Notes: generated by a model from the letters alone, not told the origin. A stretch of 64,000 nt of DNA from Boseongicola sp. (GCA_028824715.1 JAPPCV010000087.1:1-64000); one strand, 5' to 3'; positions 51,337 to 63,414 are shown, counted from the stretch's first letter. Translations and numbers: made by a program.

Positions 51337-52371
51337 TTACCGGAACGGCGGCGAATAGATCAGGCCACCTTCGGTGTATTGCGCGTTCAATCCGCGCGCG
51401 AGACCAACCGGAGTGTTTTCGCCGATGTTCTTCTCGAAAATCTCTCCGTAGTTGCCTTCCGCCATGATGGCGCGCTGGGCCCACTCCGAATCGAGGCCGA
51501 TCATGTCGCCGAGAGTGCCCTCGGTGCCAAGAAGCCGGTTGATTTCCGGGTTGTTGGTGGGACCGCCCGAAAGCTCGCCGACATTCGCCGAGGTAATGCC
51601 AAGCTCTTCGGCGGAGATCAGGGCGTTCAGGGTCCACCGGACGATGTCGCCCCATTCGTTGTCGCCATGACGGACAACCGGGCCGAGAGGCTCCTTCGAG
51701 ATGATCTCGGGCAGGATCACGTGATCGCCCGGGGACTCGAAGGAGGCGCGGGTCGCGGCAAGACCGGACGCGTCGGTCGTGTAGACGTCGCACGCCTCAG
51801 CCAGGTACTGCTGCTGCGCTTCGGCGTTTGTCTCGATCGGCACCGGCTCATAGCTGATGTTGTTCACGCGGAAGAAGTCCGCGAGATTCAGCTCGGTCGT
51901 GGTGCCGGTCTGGATGCACACCGTTGCGCCATCAAGATCCTTGGCAGAAGTCACGCCAAGCGCCTTGGGCACCATGAAGCCCTGGCCGTCGTAGTAGTTG
52001 ACGCCGATGAAGTCGAGCTTGAGATCGGTGTCGCGCGAGAAGGTCCAGGTCGTGTTTCGGGCCAGCATGTCCACTTCGCCGGACGCCAGCGCCGTGAAAC
52101 GCGTCTTGCCGGTCGTCGGAATGAACTCGACCGCCTGGGGGTCGCCCAGAACGGCTGCAGCAACTGCACGGCATACCGCCACGTCGAACCCTTCCCAGTT
52201 GCCGCTGGCATCCGGAGAGGCAAAGCCGACAAGGCCAGTAGACACGCCGCAGTTGAGATTCCCGCGTGCCTTGACGTCATCGAGGGTCGCGGCGCCAGCC
52301 GCACCACCGATGACAACGGCAGCAGCAAGCGCGCCATAGAATACGGATTTTTGCATGATTTCCTCTTTCAT
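51337..52371 (-). CDS. aapJ: General L-amino acid ABC transporter substrate-binding protein
   Basis: Signal peptide; TLDDVKARGNLNCGVSTGLVGFASPDASGNWEGFDVAVCRAVAAAVLGDP. Confidence 0.94.
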   Translation of the reverse strand: MKEEIMQKSVFYGALAAAVVIGGAAGAATLDDVKARGNLNCGVSTGLVGFASPDASGNWEGFDVAVCRAVAAAVLGDPQAVEFIPTTGKTRFTALASGEVDMLARNTTWTFSRDTDLKLDFIGVNYYDGQGFMVPKALGVTSAKDLDGATVCIQTGTTTELNLADFFRVNNISYEPVPIETNAEAQQQYLAEACDVYTTDASGLAATRASFESPGDHVILPEIISKEPLGPVVRHGDNEWGDIVRWTLNALISAEELGITSANVGELSGGPTNNPEINRLLGTEGTLGDMIGLDSEWAQRAIMAEGNYGEIFEKNIGENTPVGLARGLNAQYTEGGLIYSPPFR

Positions 52372-52573
52372 GATTTCACTTCCTGAGTTTCCACCATCGC
52401 TGGCGATCATCCTGAAACCGGCTCATGAACCCGGTCCCGACGATTCCTTTGGCGGTCATTCCGCCTAACAGTCGAAATGTGGAGGGATTCCATGCCCGAG
52501 GTCAAGACCGCGCTGCCCAAAAATGCGCTGTCACAGTCTTGATCGGAATTTTGTCGCAGGCTTCGAAACCGCC

Positions 52574-53281
52574 TCATCCGGCCAGACGAAAAAGCTTGGC
52601 AGCATGAAGGAACGCCCGCATCTTGCGCAAGGCCTCCTCGGTCGCCTCAACATCTTCGCCCCATTGCTCGACCTGCCAGCTCTCGTCGAGGCGGGATGCC
52701 GACCAAAGGTCCTGTACAGGGAACGCGCCATCTGCAACCGCAAGCGCGATCACGAAAGATCCCGATAGGGTCACGAGTTCTTGAAATCCCGTCAGCTGGA
52801 AACTGGACATCGACTCCATGCTCCGCACGAGCCTTGAGACGCATGCCGGATTCTGCTCGACCGGCATCACGCCCTGCGTCACCTCGAAGCGCACGCCATG
52901 ACGAGTTGCCAGCCAGTCGAGCAACGGATTCCACGTCTTCTGCTGGCGCAGGACAAGCTCGACCGGCCCTGCAGCCCTGTAGCTCAACAGGTCGTTGCCT
53001 GCGTAACCGGCGAGATGGTTCATGACTTCGCGCCGTTGCGTTGCAACCTTGTCAATGGCCGCGTTTGCCGAACGCGTCCAGGGCATGGTCGCGGGATCGA
53101 CCCGTTCCTCCTGCGCTTGCCATTCTGCCGCGACATGCCTGGCGATGGCTTGTGTCGGCAGAACGAGTGCACGTTTCGCCGGTGTCCGAACTGGACGGTC
53201 ATCCAGTCGGATCGAGAAACCCTCCGGGCCGGCATCGACGGACACGGTGCTCCAGAATCGCTTCGGTCCCCACTCGCTCAT
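52574..53281 (-). CDS. ATP12 family chaperone protein
   Basis: KRFWSTVSVDAGPEGFSIRLDDRPVRTPAKRALVLPTQAIARHVAAEWQAQEERVDPATMPWTRSANAAID. Confidence 0.9.
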   Translation of the reverse strand: MSEWGPKRFWSTVSVDAGPEGFSIRLDDRPVRTPAKRALVLPTQAIARHVAAEWQAQEERVDPATMPWTRSANAAIDKVATQRREVMNHLAGYAGNDLLSYRAAGPVELVLRQQKTWNPLLDWLATRHGVRFEVTQGVMPVEQNPACVSRLVRSMESMSSFQLTGFQELVTLSGSFVIALAVADGAFPVQDLWSASRLDESWQVEQWGEDVEATEEALRKMRAFLHAAKLFRLAG

Positions 53282-54327
53282 GGGCTCCCTGCACCCTCGA
53301 ACGGGTCTCCTGGGACGCAGGACGCGTCCCAGTCCAGCATCTTCCATGTCTGCTGCATGTGTGGTGGCAAGGGGGCAACGAGCTCAAGGCGGTCACCCGT
53401 CACGGGATGGTCGAGAACGAGGGAACGTGCGTGCAAATGCAGCTTGCGGCTGATTTCGCCGCCCAGTTGAGCTCCCCAGCCGTCGCCCGGGTTCTCCTGT
53501 CCCGAACCACCGTACTTTCCGTCCCCGACGACGGGATGTCCGATTCCTGCCATATGGGCGCGCAACTGATGGGTGCGACCGGTGACCGGGATGAGTGCTA
53601 CCCAGCTTGCGCGGTTGCCGAGCGCCGCCAGAACCGAGTAGTCCGTGGTTGCGTGCCGTGCATCCGGCGTCCGCTCGACATCTTCCGGAAGGACGACGCG
53701 TGCCTTCTCGCCTTCGCCTGCCTTTCCATGCCCACGTGCCTTTGCGAGGCCATAGCGAATCACTCCTGCGCGAGGATTCGGGACACCCGCGACGGCAGCC
53801 CAGTAATTCTTCCTGACGTCGCGGGCGCGAAAAGCCCTTCCGAGCACATTGGCCACGGCACGCGTTCGCGCAAGAAGCAGGATGCCGGACGTGTCCTTGT
53901 CCAGCCTGTGAACGAGGCGCGGCTTGTCTTCACGCCCGAATTTGAGCGCTTCGGCCAACCCGTCCACATGCCGAGGCTGCTTCGAGCCGCCCTGAACCGC
54001 AAGGCCGGGAGGCTTGTTGAGCGCAATCAAGTGCTCGTCGCGATAAATTACGGTCTTCCGGATCATCTCCGCATCGACCGGACTCACCAGCCCTGCGGGC
54101 ATCCTTGCCTGACTCTCCGCTTCGGGCAGCGGCGGAACGCGTACGGTCTGGCCGTCCTCTACCCGTGCGCCCGGCCTTGCCCGTCGCCCGTCGAGCCGGA
54201 TCTCGCCTTTCCGGCACATCTTCTCGATCCGTCCTTGCGGAACATGCGGAAATCGCCGCCGGAACCATCGGTCAAGCCGCTGGTCGCCTTCGCCCGGGGC
54301 GACGCTGATCCACTGAACGCCGGTCAT
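53278..54327 (-). CDS. RluA/RluC-family pseudouridine synthase with S4 domain
   Basis: GDQRLDRWFRRRFPHVPQGRIEKMCRKGEIRLDGRRA; PRLVHRLDKDTSGILLLAR; VTGRTHQLRAHMAGIGHPVVGD. Confidence 0.94.
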   Translation of the reverse strand: MTGVQWISVAPGEGDQRLDRWFRRRFPHVPQGRIEKMCRKGEIRLDGRRARPGARVEDGQTVRVPPLPEAESQARMPAGLVSPVDAEMIRKTVIYRDEHLIALNKPPGLAVQGGSKQPRHVDGLAEALKFGREDKPRLVHRLDKDTSGILLLARTRAVANVLGRAFRARDVRKNYWAAVAGVPNPRAGVIRYGLAKARGHGKAGEGEKARVVLPEDVERTPDARHATTDYSVLAALGNRASWVALIPVTGRTHQLRAHMAGIGHPVVGDGKYGGSGQENPGDGWGAQLGGEISRKLHLHARSLVLDHPVTGDRLELVAPLPPHMQQTWKMLDWDASCVPGDPFEGAGSP

Positions 54328-54412
54328 CGTGACAACACGGCGACAGCCGTCCAGGCAAGTTCCGCAAGATCCGCGTCAGAAGGAAACAGTCGCCCCGATC
54401 GAGGTGTTCGCT

Positions 54413-54793
54413 TCATGAAAGCAACACGCGCGCAAGGCCTAGCCCGGCCAGAAGACCAAGTATGGAAAGCACGACGGAAGCCGTGACGTAAATGATCGAC
54501 GCCACGATATCTCCGCGCTGATAGAGGAGGACGGCCTCGAGAGAAAATGCCGAGAACGTGGTGAACGCCCCCAGGAAGCCCACCACGAAAAAGGGCGAGA
54601 GATGCGTCAGTCCGCGCTGTGCCGCCAGGACGACAAAGAACCCGATCAGGAAGGAGCCGATGACGTTGACCGTGATGATGCCGAGAGGAAACGTGGTCGG
54701 ACCCAGAAGCCGCAGGACTCCAAGGCCGGTCAGGTGACGGGCCAAGGCTCCCAACGCACCGCCGCCGGCAATCGAAATCAGTGTGCCCAGCAT
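54413..54793 (-). CDS. crcB: Fluoride efflux channel CrcB
   Basis: GGALGALARHLTG; GTTFPLGIITVNVIGSFLIGFF-like segment; GFLGAFTTFSAFSLEAVLL. Confidence 0.94.
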   Translation of the reverse strand: MLGTLISIAGGGALGALARHLTGLGVLRLLGPTTFPLGIITVNVIGSFLIGFFVVLAAQRGLTHLSPFFVVGFLGAFTTFSAFSLEAVLLYQRGDIVASIIYVTASVVLSILGLLAGLGLARVLLS

Positions 54794-54825
54794 GCGCCCG
54801 GGTCTGTCTTGACGCGTTGCGCTTG

Positions 54826-56133
54826 TCAACTCTGTCGCTTGGCGCGCAGGTTCCTGAAGTAGTCGAGGCGGCGCCTGAGGTCCCGCTCGAATCCGCGCTC
54901 CACCGGCTGGAAATAGGATGCGCGCTCCATGCCGTCCGGGAAATAGTTCTGACCGGAGAACCCGTCCTCGGCGTCATGGTCGTAGGCGTAGCCCTTGCCG
55001 TACCCCTGGTCCTTCATCAGCCGCGTCGGTGCGTTCAGGATGTGCTTGGGCGGAGGCTCGGAGCCTGTGGACCTGGCCGCTCTCTGTGCGGCCTTGAACG
55101 CCGCGTAGCCGCTGTTCGACTTGGGGGCCAGCGCAAGGTAGATCACCGCCTGGGCCAGCGCGAGTTCCCCTTCCGGGCTGCCAAGACGTTCATAGGTGTT
55201 CCATGCATCGATGCAGACGGACTGCGCCTGCGGATCCGCAAGCCCGATGTCCTCGACGCTCATCCGGGTGATCCGGCGCGCAAGGAACCTCGGGTCTTCG
55301 CCGCCCTCGAGCATCCTGGCAAGCCAATAGAGCGCCGCGTCGGGATCCGACCCGCGCACGGACTTGTGCAGCGCGGAAATCAGGTTGTAGTGGGCATCGC
55401 CGGACTTGTCGTACTGCGCCGCACGCCGTGCAAGCCGCCGCGCCAGTTCCTTCTGATCGAGGCAGTCCGCCACGGACCAGCCCGATACCTGCTCGATCAG
55501 GTTCAGGAGGGCGCGCCCGTCTCCGTCGGCCAGTTCCAGGAGCGCATCGCGTGCCGCTGGGTCAAGCGGCAGGGTCTGTCCCAGCGCTTCCTCGGCGCGC
55601 CGTGCGAGCCGTTCGAGGTCGATCAAGCCAAGGCGGTTCAGCACCATGACCTGGGCACGGGACAGCAGCGCCGCATTCAGCTCGAACGACGGGTTCTCCG
55701 TGGTCGCCCCGACCAGGAGGATCGTCCCGTCCTCCATGTGCGGCAGAAACCCGTCCTGCTGAGCCTTGTTGAAACGGTGAATCTCGTCGACGAACAGCAG
55801 CGTGCCGCCACCGTTGCCGCGACGGATCTTGGCCGCTTCGAAGACCTTCTTCAGATCCGCAACGCCCGTGAAGATCGCGCTGACCTGCACGAAGGCGAGG
55901 TCAGTGACGTCGGCCAGAAGCCTTGCAATTGTGGTCTTGCCAACTCCAGGCGGTCCCCACAGGATCAAGGAGCCCAGGGTGTCGGCACCGAGCATCGTGC
56001 CAAGCGGACCGTCCGGGCCGAGCAGTTCGTCCTGGCCAATCACCTCCTCCAGCGCGCGCGGGCGCAAGCGGTCCGCCAGCGGATGCCAGGCGGGCTCGGG
56101 CTCTGGTCCAGGACTCTCGAACAGATCTGCCAT
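54826..56133 (-). CDS. rarA: Replication-associated recombination protein A (AAA+ ATPase)
   Basis: RPRALEEVIGQDELLGPDGPLG; LILWGPPGVGKTTIARLLA; LLFVDEIHRFNKAQQDGFLPHMEDGTILLVGATTENPSFELN. Confidence 0.96.
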   Translation of the reverse strand: MADLFESPGPEPEPAWHPLADRLRPRALEEVIGQDELLGPDGPLGTMLGADTLGSLILWGPPGVGKTTIARLLADVTDLAFVQVSAIFTGVADLKKVFEAAKIRRGNGGGTLLFVDEIHRFNKAQQDGFLPHMEDGTILLVGATTENPSFELNAALLSRAQVMVLNRLGLIDLERLARRAEEALGQTLPLDPAARDALLELADGDGRALLNLIEQVSGWSVADCLDQKELARRLARRAAQYDKSGDAHYNLISALHKSVRGSDPDAALYWLARMLEGGEDPRFLARRITRMSVEDIGLADPQAQSVCIDAWNTYERLGSPEGELALAQAVIYLALAPKSNSGYAAFKAAQRAARSTGSEPPPKHILNAPTRLMKDQGYGKGYAYDHDAEDGFSGQNYFPDGMERASYFQPVERGFERDLRRRLDYFRNLRAKRQS

Positions 56134-56315
56134 CTGCCGTGCAGGCTACGCTCCGGTCGCGCGGACGAAAAGAGCGGAGTGGGATTCAACCCGGGCGCGA
56201 CGGGCGCCGGTCCTTGACACGGCGCAATGCGCCTGCCGGCCATCCGGGATTCACGTGCGGTCACGCCGTCGGGAGTTTCCGCGACCGCCTGTCGGCTGCC
56301 GCGTCCGCGGGCAGG

Positions 56316-56738
56316 CTACTCTTCGGCCGCGTCTTCCTCTTCTGCAAGACGCTTGCGGTCGGCGGCACCCTTTGCGTCGACATCGCGGTCCACGAGTTCG
56401 ATGATGGCCATCGGCGCCATGTCGCCGTAGCGGAATCCGGCCTTGAGCACGCGGGTATAGCCGCCGGAGCGTTCCTTGTAGCGTGGACCGAGCACCTCGA
56501 AAAGCTTGGAGACGTGCATGTCCTGCTTCAGCCGGGCCGCTGCCTGGCGACGGGCATGGAGGTCGCCGCGCTTTCCGAGCGTGATCAACTTGTCCATCAC
56601 GCGCCGGAGCTCCTTGGCCTTGGGCAGCGTGGTCTTGATCTGCTCGTGCTCGATCAGCGATCCGGCCATGTTGGCGAAGAGCGCCTTGCGGTGTTCATGA
56701 GTGCGGTTCAGGCGACGATGGCCTTTGGCGTGACGCAT
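56316..56738 (-). CDS. rplQ: 50S ribosomal protein L17
   Basis: [45 protein letters not shown]. Confidence 0.97.
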   Translation of the reverse strand: MRHAKGHRRLNRTHEHRKALFANMAGSLIEHEQIKTTLPKAKELRRVMDKLITLGKRGDLHARRQAAARLKQDMHVSKLFEVLGPRYKERSGGYTRVLKAGFRYGDMAPMAIIELVDRDVDAKGAADRKRLAEEEDAAEE

Positions 56739-56842
56739 TTTCCGATTCCCTTTTTTGTGCTTTGTCCGGCGGGGGATGCGCACCCCCCGCTCACCTTGGG
56801 GCTATCGCCCATGCTGTTCCGGCTTCCCGGACCTTGCGTTCC

Positions 56843-57859
56843 TCAGAACTGGTCCTCGAATTTCTTGGCGAGATCCTCGATGTTCTCGGGCGGCCATTCC
56901 TCGATGTCCATGCCGAGATGCAGGCCCATGCCGGACAGCACCTCCTTGATCTCGTTGAGCGACTTGCGGCCGAAGTTCGGTGTCCTGAGCATTTCGGCCT
57001 CGGTCTTCTGGATCAGGTCGCCAATGTAGACAATGTTGTCGTTCTTCAGGCAGTTCGCGGACCGAACGCTGAGCTCCAGTTCGTCGACCTTCTTCAGCAG
57101 GAGCGGATTGAATTCGAGACCGTCGTCCTCGTCGGCACGCTGCGCCGATTCAGGCTCGTCGAAGTTGATGAACGTCGCGAGCTGATCCTGCAGGATCCGC
57201 GCCGCCAAAGCCACGGCATCCTCCGGAGTGACCGAACCGTCGGTTTCGAGCTTGAGCGTCAGCTTGTCATAGTCGAGCACCTGGCCTTCCCGGGTCGGCT
57301 GGACGTCATAGCTGACCCGTCGCACGGGCGAATAGATCGCGTCGACCGGCATCATGCCGATCGGAGCGTCCTCGGGGCGGTTCTTGTCGGCCGCCACGTA
57401 GCCCTTTCCCGTCTCAACGGTCAGTTCCATGTAGAGGTTTGCGCCTTCGTCGAGGTGGCAAAGCACGTGATCCTTGTTAAGGATGTCGATGCCGGCAATC
57501 TCGGAAATGTCCCCGGCGGTCACGATCTGGGGTCCCTTGGCGCTTATGGACAGACGCCTGGGCCCCTCCACCTCCATGCTGATGGCAACGCCCTTCAGGT
57601 TCAGGACGATGTCGGTCACGTCTTCGCGCACCCCTGCCACGGAGGAAAATTCGTGGAGAACGTTGTCGATCTGGACGCTGGTGATGGCGGCCCCTTGAAG
57701 CGAGGACATCAGGACGCGGCGAAGCGCGTTCCCCAATGTCAGGCCAAAGCCGCGCTCAAGCGGCTCCGCGATCACGGTCGCCTGCCGCAGGGGGTCGTTG
57801 CCAGGCTTGACTTCGAGTTGAGTCGGCTTGATGAGTTCCTGCCAGTTCTTGTGGATCAT
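56843..57859 (-). CDS. rpoA: DNA-directed RNA polymerase subunit alpha
   Basis: [45 protein letters not shown]-terminal domain [40 protein letters not shown]. Confidence 0.98.
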   Translation of the reverse strand: MIHKNWQELIKPTQLEVKPGNDPLRQATVIAEPLERGFGLTLGNALRRVLMSSLQGAAITSVQIDNVLHEFSSVAGVREDVTDIVLNLKGVAISMEVEGPRRLSISAKGPQIVTAGDISEIAGIDILNKDHVLCHLDEGANLYMELTVETGKGYVAADKNRPEDAPIGMMPVDAIYSPVRRVSYDVQPTREGQVLDYDKLTLKLETDGSVTPEDAVALAARILQDQLATFINFDEPESAQRADEDDGLEFNPLLLKKVDELELSVRSANCLKNDNIVYIGDLIQKTEAEMLRTPNFGRKSLNEIKEVLSGMGLHLGMDIEEWPPENIEDLAKKFEDQF

Positions 57860-57948
57860 GTGAATCTCCTCAATTCCTGCGCCTGGCCCATGTCCGAGAC
57901 CACGCGCTCCCGAGGTATTGCGGGCCGATATGCGGCCCGCCAAGGAAT

Positions 57949-58335
57949 TCAGACGCGGCGGCGCTTCGGCGGACGGCAGCCATTGTGTGCAATGGGCGTC
58001 ACGTCACGGATCGAAGTGATGGTGAAGCCGACCGTGGCCAAGGCGCGCAGGGCGCTTTCCCGGCCCGAGCCCGGACCCTGCACCTCGACTTCAAGCGTGC
58101 GAACGCCGTGCTCCTTTGCCTTCATGCCGGCATCCTCAGCGGCCATCTGCGCGGCATAGGGAGTCGACTTCCGGGACCCCTTGAAACCCATCGTTCCGGC
58201 AGAGGACCAGGCAATGGCATTGCCCTGGACGTCCGAGATCAGGATCTTGGTGTTGTTGAAGGAGGAATTCACATGCGCCACGCCGGCGGCGATGTTCTTC
58301 GATACCTTCTTCTTTACGCGGCGATCACGTGCCAT
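57949..58335 (-). CDS. rpsK: 30S ribosomal protein S11
   Basis: [46 protein letters not shown]. Confidence 0.98.
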   Translation of the reverse strand: MARDRRVKKKVSKNIAAGVAHVNSSFNNTKILISDVQGNAIAWSSAGTMGFKGSRKSTPYAAQMAAEDAGMKAKEHGVRTLEVEVQGPGSGRESALRALATVGFTITSIRDVTPIAHNGCRPPKRRRV

Positions 58336-58350
58336 GCTCGCTGTCCTCCC

Positions 58351-58719
58351 CTACTTCTTCTTGCCGGCGATCGGCCTCGCCGGGCCCTTGCGGGTGCGGG
58401 CGTTGGTGTGCGTGCGCTGGCCGCGCACGGGGAGGTTCCGGCGATGACGCAGGCCGCGGTAGCAGCCCAGGTCCATGAGGCGCTTGATGTTCATCTGCAC
58501 CTCGCGCCGCAAGTCGCCTTCGACGTTGTAGTTTGCGTCGATGTGCTCGCGAATCGCGAGAACTTCGGTGTCGCTGAGTTCGTTGATCCGGCGCGAGACG
58601 TCTATGTTCGTCGCCTCGCAAATGGCTTGCGCCGAGGACCGGCCTATGCCGGTGATGTAGGTGAGCGCGATCGGAACCCGCTTCGCAGTCGGGATGTTCA
58701 CGCCAGCAATACGTGCCAC
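58351..58719 (-). CDS. rpsM: 30S ribosomal protein S13
   Basis: [55 protein letters not shown]. Confidence 0.98.
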   Translation of the reverse strand: MARIAGVNIPTAKRVPIALTYITGIGRSSAQAICEATNIDVSRRINELSDTEVLAIREHIDANYNVEGDLRREVQMNIKRLMDLGCYRGLRHRRNLPVRGQRTHTNARTRKGPARPIAGKKK

Positions 58720-58909
58720 GGAGTTCTTCCTTTCGTTGCGAGCCCGTGATTCCAGGCCCTTTTTTCACAACGGAAGCCCGGGACTGTGTCGGCCCGGGCT
58801 TGGTTCGTGATTCTGCTTCAAGATGGCGGTAAGTATGCCTTTGCCCGCTGCGGGTCAAGGGGCGAAACATCGCCATCCGCAAATTCCGTTCCTCTGGCCA
58901 ATTCGCCCG

Positions 58910-59554
58910 TCACGCACCCAGCGATGCCGCGATTTCGCCTTTCACATCGTCGATCTCGCCAAGCCCGTTGACCGGCTTCAGGAGACCCGCATGGAAGTAG
59001 TACCCGATCAGTGGTGCGGTCTTCTTGTAATACTCCATCAGGCGGGTCCTGAGGCTCTCCTCGTTGTCATCCGCCCGACGCCTGAAATCCGAGGCGCCGC
59101 AGGTGGAGCACCTGCCGTCATCCGGGATCGGCCGGGTGATGTCGTTGTAGACCTCTCCACAGTTGGCGCAGGTCGAACGGGCCGTGATTCGTGCCACGAG
59201 CGCATCATCGTCCACCTGCATCTCGACAACGGCGCCAAGCTCCTTCTTGTTCGCCTTGAGCAGGTCATCCAGCGCGGCGGCCTGTGTCAGCGTGCGTGGA
59301 AAGCCGTCAAAGATGAACCCGTCTCCATTGACCGACTGAAGCTTCTCATCGATCAGGCCGACGACAATGTCATCCGTCACGAGGCCGCCCGAGTCCATTA
59401 TGTCCGCCACCTTCTTGCCCAATTCGGTGCCGGACGTGCGCGCCTCGCGGAGCATGTCACCTGTTGAAAGCTGGACCATGCCGCGCTCTTCCTCAAGGAT
59501 TCGCGCCTGCGTTCCCTTTCCGGCCCCGGGCGGGCCAATCAGAATGATGTTCAC
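58910..59554 (-). CDS. adk: Adenylate kinase
   Basis: [49 protein letters not shown]; zinc-finger-like [13 protein letters not shown]...CSTCG. Confidence 0.97.
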   Translation of the reverse strand: MNIILIGPPGAGKGTQARILEEERGMVQLSTGDMLREARTSGTELGKKVADIMDSGGLVTDDIVVGLIDEKLQSVNGDGFIFDGFPRTLTQAAALDDLLKANKKELGAVVEMQVDDDALVARITARSTCANCGEVYNDITRPIPDDGRCSTCGASDFRRRADDNEESLRTRLMEYYKKTAPLIGYYFHAGLLKPVNGLGEIDDVKGEIAASLGA

Positions 59555-60912
59555 CGTCTTGCCGTCCCTCTTTGCTTGCCGCCACGCTTTCTTCCGCGAA
59601 GCTGGGAACGTTCAATCAATCCCTCGTACTGATGGGCCAGCAGGTGGGACTGAACCTGTTGAATGAAATCCATGCCGACGGACACGATGATCAGTATTGA
59701 CGTGCCGCCAAAATAGGCGGTGATGGCCAGACTGCCCCGGACCATTTCCGGGATCAGGCAGACCAGCGCCAGGTAGGCCGAACCCAGGACAAGGACGCGG
59801 ACAACCACGTATTCCAGGTATTCCTCGGTCTTTTTCCCTGGACGGATGCCAGGCACGAACCCGTTCTGGTTCTTGAGGTTCTCCGCCACGTCGTCCGGCT
59901 TGAACGAGACGTTCAGCGTGTAGAAATAGGTGAAGAAGATGATCATGCCCGCGAAGAACAGCAGATAGAGCGGCTGCCCAGGTCCGAAATAGGCAAGAAT
60001 CCAGCCCATCACCGGACCTGCCGAGCTGCCGGAGAACGTCGAGAGCGTCGTGGGCAGGAGCAGAAGCGACGAGGCGAAGATCGCAGGAATCACGCCGGCC
60101 GGGTTGACCTTCACCGGCAGATGCGAGGAGCCGCCGTCATAGACCTTCATGCCGACCTGACGGCGCGGGTACTGGATGTGTATCTTGCGCAAACTTCGCT
60201 CCATGAAGACCACGAAAACAAGCGTCGCGAATATCATCGTGAGGATTCCGAGGATCACGCCCGTCGACAATGCGCCGACGCGGCCCTGTTCGAAGAACTG
60301 AGCGAATACGCCCGGAAGCTCGGCCACGATGCCAACATAGATGATGAGCGAAATCCCGTTGCCGACGCCGCGCGCCGTGATCTGCTCGCCCAGCCACATC
60401 AGGAACATGGTGCCGCCCACGAGAGTGATCACCGTCGAGATGCGGAAGAACCATCCTGGATCCGTCACCAGGTTGCCGGCCTCCATCGACACGGCAAGGC
60501 CATAGGCCTGGAATGTCGCCAGTCCCACGGTTCCGTACCTCGTGTACTGGGTGATCTTGCGACGTCCCTGCTCGCCCTCCTTCTTGAGCTGTTGCAGGGG
60601 ACCCCATGTTGCCGCCAGCAACTGAATGATGATCGAGGCCGAAATGTACGGCATGATCCCCAACGCGAATATGCCCATGCGGCTGAGCGCGCCGCCGGTG
60701 AACATGCCGAGCACGCCGGCAATGCCGCCGGCGGCCTGTTCCATGAACTCGCGCAAGGCGACGCCGTCGATCCCCGGAACCGGGATGTATGTTCCGATGC
60801 GATAGACGATCAGAAGTCCGATCGTGAACAGCAGCCGATTGCGAAGCTCGGTTGCCTTACCCAGCATGCCCCAACTGACGTTGGAGGCCATTTGCTCTGC
60901 TGCAGACGCCAT
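59551..60912 (-). CDS. secY: Preprotein translocase subunit SecY
   Basis: [44 protein letters not shown](I/T)[13 protein letters not shown]. Confidence 0.97.
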   Translation of the reverse strand: MASAAEQMASNVSWGMLGKATELRNRLLFTIGLLIVYRIGTYIPVPGIDGVALREFMEQAAGGIAGVLGMFTGGALSRMGIFALGIMPYISASIIIQLLAATWGPLQQLKKEGEQGRRKITQYTRYGTVGLATFQAYGLAVSMEAGNLVTDPGWFFRISTVITLVGGTMFLMWLGEQITARGVGNGISLIIYVGIVAELPGVFAQFFEQGRVGALSTGVILGILTMIFATLVFVVFMERSLRKIHIQYPRRQVGMKVYDGGSSHLPVKVNPAGVIPAIFASSLLLLPTTLSTFSGSSAGPVMGWILAYFGPGQPLYLLFFAGMIIFFTYFYTLNVSFKPDDVAENLKNQNGFVPGIRPGKKTEEYLEYVVVRVLVLGSAYLALVCLIPEMVRGSLAITAYFGGTSILIIVSVGMDFIQQVQSHLLAHQYEGLIERSQLRGRKRGGKQRGTARR

Positions 60913-61012
60913 GCGAGGCCTTTCCTGTATGCCGGCGCCGCCCGCGCGCACGCGGCCAGCGGTTCCGGACGTCCATGGACATGTAGGCGGCGACAGGGCC
61001 GCCCGCAAGCCG

Positions 61013-61486
61013 TCAGCCAGTCACCGACGCGGACGTGATCGTCAGCGAGCCGCCTGCCTGCTCGACCGCCGCAATCGCGGATCGAGACGCGCCGGTCACC
61101 TCGATCTTTGCCCTGGTCGAGAATTCGCCCTTTGCCAGGACGCGGACTCCGTCCCTCTTGCGGCGCACGAGCCCGCTCTCGACCAGCACGTCTTCATTGA
61201 TGTCCTTGCTGGCGTCAATTTTCCCGGCGTCGATGAACTTCTGGATCAGGCCCAGGTTCACGACGGCAAAGGACTTGCGGTTTGGCTTGTTGAATCCGCG
61301 CTTGGGAAGGCGCTGGTAAAGCGGCATCTGGCCGCCTTCAAAACCGTTGAGAGCCACGCCTGAGCGCGACTTCTGGCCCTTTGTCCCGCGTCCGGCGGTC
61401 TTTCCCTTGCCGGATCCGGGTCCCCGGCCGACGCGCTTCGCCCGCTTTGTGGCGCCGGGATTGTCCCGAAGTTCGTTCAGTTTCAT
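61013..61486 (-). CDS. rplO: 50S ribosomal protein L15
   Basis: [43 protein letters not shown]. Confidence 0.97.
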   Translation of the reverse strand: MKLNELRDNPGATKRAKRVGRGPGSGKGKTAGRGTKGQKSRSGVALNGFEGGQMPLYQRLPKRGFNKPNRKSFAVVNLGLIQKFIDAGKIDASKDINEDVLVESGLVRRKRDGVRVLAKGEFSTRAKIEVTGASRSAIAAVEQAGGSLTITSASVTG

Positions 61487-61632
61487 GTCGCTTCTCCTGA
61501 CCGGACCCGCCCCCGAAGCGAACTGGGACGGCCACGGCATGTTCCTGTTTCAGGACCGGCATCGGCCACCGGAGGCGTATAGACGAGCGCAGGCACCGCT
61601 TCAAGGCAGGGCCCGTCCAGGAACCCGGTTCG

Positions 61633-61821
61633 CTAGCCGCGCTCCTCGACGATTTCGACCAGATGCGGAATCTTGGCGATCATGCCGCGCACGGAAGGCG
61701 TGTCCTCCAGTTCGCGGGTCTTGTGCATCTTGCCAAGGCCGAGCCCGGTCAACGTCCGACGCTGGATTGCCGGCCGTCGAATCGGTGATCCTGTCTGCCT
61801 TACGACGATTGTCTTTGCCAT
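61633..61821 (-). CDS. rpmD: 50S ribosomal protein L30
   Basis: [55 protein letters not shown]. Confidence 0.97.
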   Translation of the reverse strand: MAKTIVVRQTGSPIRRPAIQRRTLTGLGLGKMHKTRELEDTPSVRGMIAKIPHLVEIVEERG

Positions 61822-61826
61822 GGTCG

Positions 61827-62402
61827 TCACGCCTCCTCGACTTCAGCCGTTTCGGCCTTTGCAGGCTCCTCGCGCTTCGGCAGGATGTCGGCGGCCTTCT
61901 TGCCACGGCGCTGAGCCACCGAGCGTGGCGACGCCTCCTTGCTGAGGCCGTCCATGGTGGCGCGGATCATGTTGTAGGGATTCTGCGTGCCGATCGACTT
62001 GGCGACAACGTCCTGCACGCCCAGCATCTCGAAAACGGCGCGCATCGGTCCGCCGGCAATGATGCCGGTTCCGGTCGGCGCGGTCCGCATCACGACGCGG
62101 CCAGCGCCATGGCGCCCCTCAATGTCGTGGTGAAGCGTCCGGCCCTCGCGCAGCGGGACCCGAACCATTTGGCGCTTGGCCTGTTCGGTGGCCTTGCGAA
62201 TGGCTTCGGGCACTTCCTTGGCCTTGCCCTTGCCAAACCCCACGCGACCCTTTTGGTCGCCGACGACGACGAGTGCGGCAAAGCCGAAGCGCTTGCCGCC
62301 CTTCACGGTCTTCGACACACGGTTGATCGCGACGAGGCGGTCGCCGAATTCAGGCGCTTCGTCGCGGTCGCGGCGCCCGCCGTTTCTTGGTTCCCTGGCC
62401 AT
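61827..62402 (-). CDS. rpsE: 30S ribosomal protein S5
   Basis: [49 protein letters not shown]. Confidence 0.98.
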   Translation of the reverse strand: MAREPRNGGRRDRDEAPEFGDRLVAINRVSKTVKGGKRFGFAALVVVGDQKGRVGFGKGKAKEVPEAIRKATEQAKRQMVRVPLREGRTLHHDIEGRHGAGRVVMRTAPTGTGIIAGGPMRAVFEMLGVQDVVAKSIGTQNPYNMIRATMDGLSKEASPRSVAQRRGKKAADILPKREEPAKAETAEVEEA

Positions 62403-62497
62403 ACGGCCTTCTCCCCTCACTTGTGCGCCGAAGCGCTGTTGCCCGACCTCGGTGCCGCTTGCGGCCCTGGTCATCGGGGTGGCGTGCCACCCGCAGT

Positions 62498-62857
62498 TCA
62501 GATCTTCAGTCCGGCCTCCCGGGCCGCGTCGGCCAGAGCCTTGACCCTTCCGTGAAACAGGAAGCCGCCCCGGTCAAAATACGCTTCCTGGACGCCAGCC
62601 TTCCTTGCGCGTTCGGCAATGGCGCGGCCAATGGACGCAGCGGTCTCGATGCCGTTGTCGCCCTTCGTGCCGATGCTCTTCTCAAGCGACGATGCCGAAG
62701 CCAGGGTCCTGCCCAGCTTGTCGTCGATCACCTGGGCGCTGATGTTCTTGTTCGAACGGTGCACCGACAGCCGCACGCGCCCGGCATTGGCCTTGCGAAG
62801 CCTGTTCCGGACACGCATCCGGCGCTTTTCGAACAGTTCTCTCTTGGAAAGTGCCAT
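62498..62857 (-). CDS. rplR: 50S ribosomal protein L18
   Basis: [55 protein letters not shown]. Confidence 0.98.
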   Translation of the reverse strand: MALSKRELFEKRRMRVRNRLRKANAGRVRLSVHRSNKNISAQVIDDKLGRTLASASSLEKSIGTKGDNGIETAASIGRAIAERARKAGVQEAYFDRGGFLFHGRVKALADAAREAGLKI

Positions 62858-62868
62858 CTGACCGGTTC

Positions 62869-63402
62869 CTATTTCTTCTTGCCTTCCTTGCTGAAGACAT
62901 ACTCACCCTTGTACCTGATGCCCTTGCCCTTGTACGGCTCTGGCTTGCGCCATTCGCGGATCTTGGCCGCGACTTGGCCTACGAGCTGCTGGTCAATGCC
63001 TTCGACGATGATTTCGGTGTTCCTTGGCGTAGTCACGGTCACGCCTTCCGGCACATCGAAGATCACGTCATGCGAAAGGCCGAGATTCAGCGTCAGCGTG
63101 TTGCCTTGCGCCTGCGCCCGATAGCCAACGCCGCTGATCTCGAGTTCCTTCCGGAACCCGTCCGTGACGCCGGTGACGAGGTTCTGGACCTGGGTGCGAC
63201 TCATGCCCCACTGCTGGCGCGCACGCTTCGACGACCCGCGTGGGTCGACGCTCACCGCGTTGTCCTTGACAGTGATCGTCACGTCGTCGGTCGCCGTGAA
63301 CTCGCGCTGACCTTTCGGGCCCTTCACGGTCACGGTCTGGCCGGACAGCGTGGCTTCCACGCCTGTCGGCAGCTCCACCGGTTTCTTCCCTATCCGAGAC
63401 AT
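62869..63402 (-). CDS. rplF: 50S ribosomal protein L6
   Basis: [48 protein letters not shown]. Confidence 0.98.
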   Translation of the reverse strand: MSRIGKKPVELPTGVEATLSGQTVTVKGPKGQREFTATDDVTITVKDNAVSVDPRGSSKRARQQWGMSRTQVQNLVTGVTDGFRKELEISGVGYRAQAQGNTLTLNLGLSHDVIFDVPEGVTVTTPRNTEIIVEGIDQQLVGQVAAKIREWRKPEPYKGKGIRYKGEYVFSKEGKKK

Positions 63403-63414
63403 GGATCCTGCTCC

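Noticed and set aside
54781-56217. Long + strand ORF (478 aa) opposite rarA, and similar long antisense ORFs (29106-30578, 12699-14135, 14552-15856, 49680-50939, 56762-58159, 41416-42819)
   Set aside because: Shadow ORFs opposite well-supported genes in GC-rich DNA; translations lack recognisable domains and are Arg/His/Gly/Pro-rich as expected for antisense frames.
58774-58801. AAGCCCGGG...CCCGGGCTT stem between adk and rpsM
   Set aside because: 9-bp stem with 10-nt loop and no U-tract in the transcribed (-) direction; not supportable as a terminator, possibly incidental.
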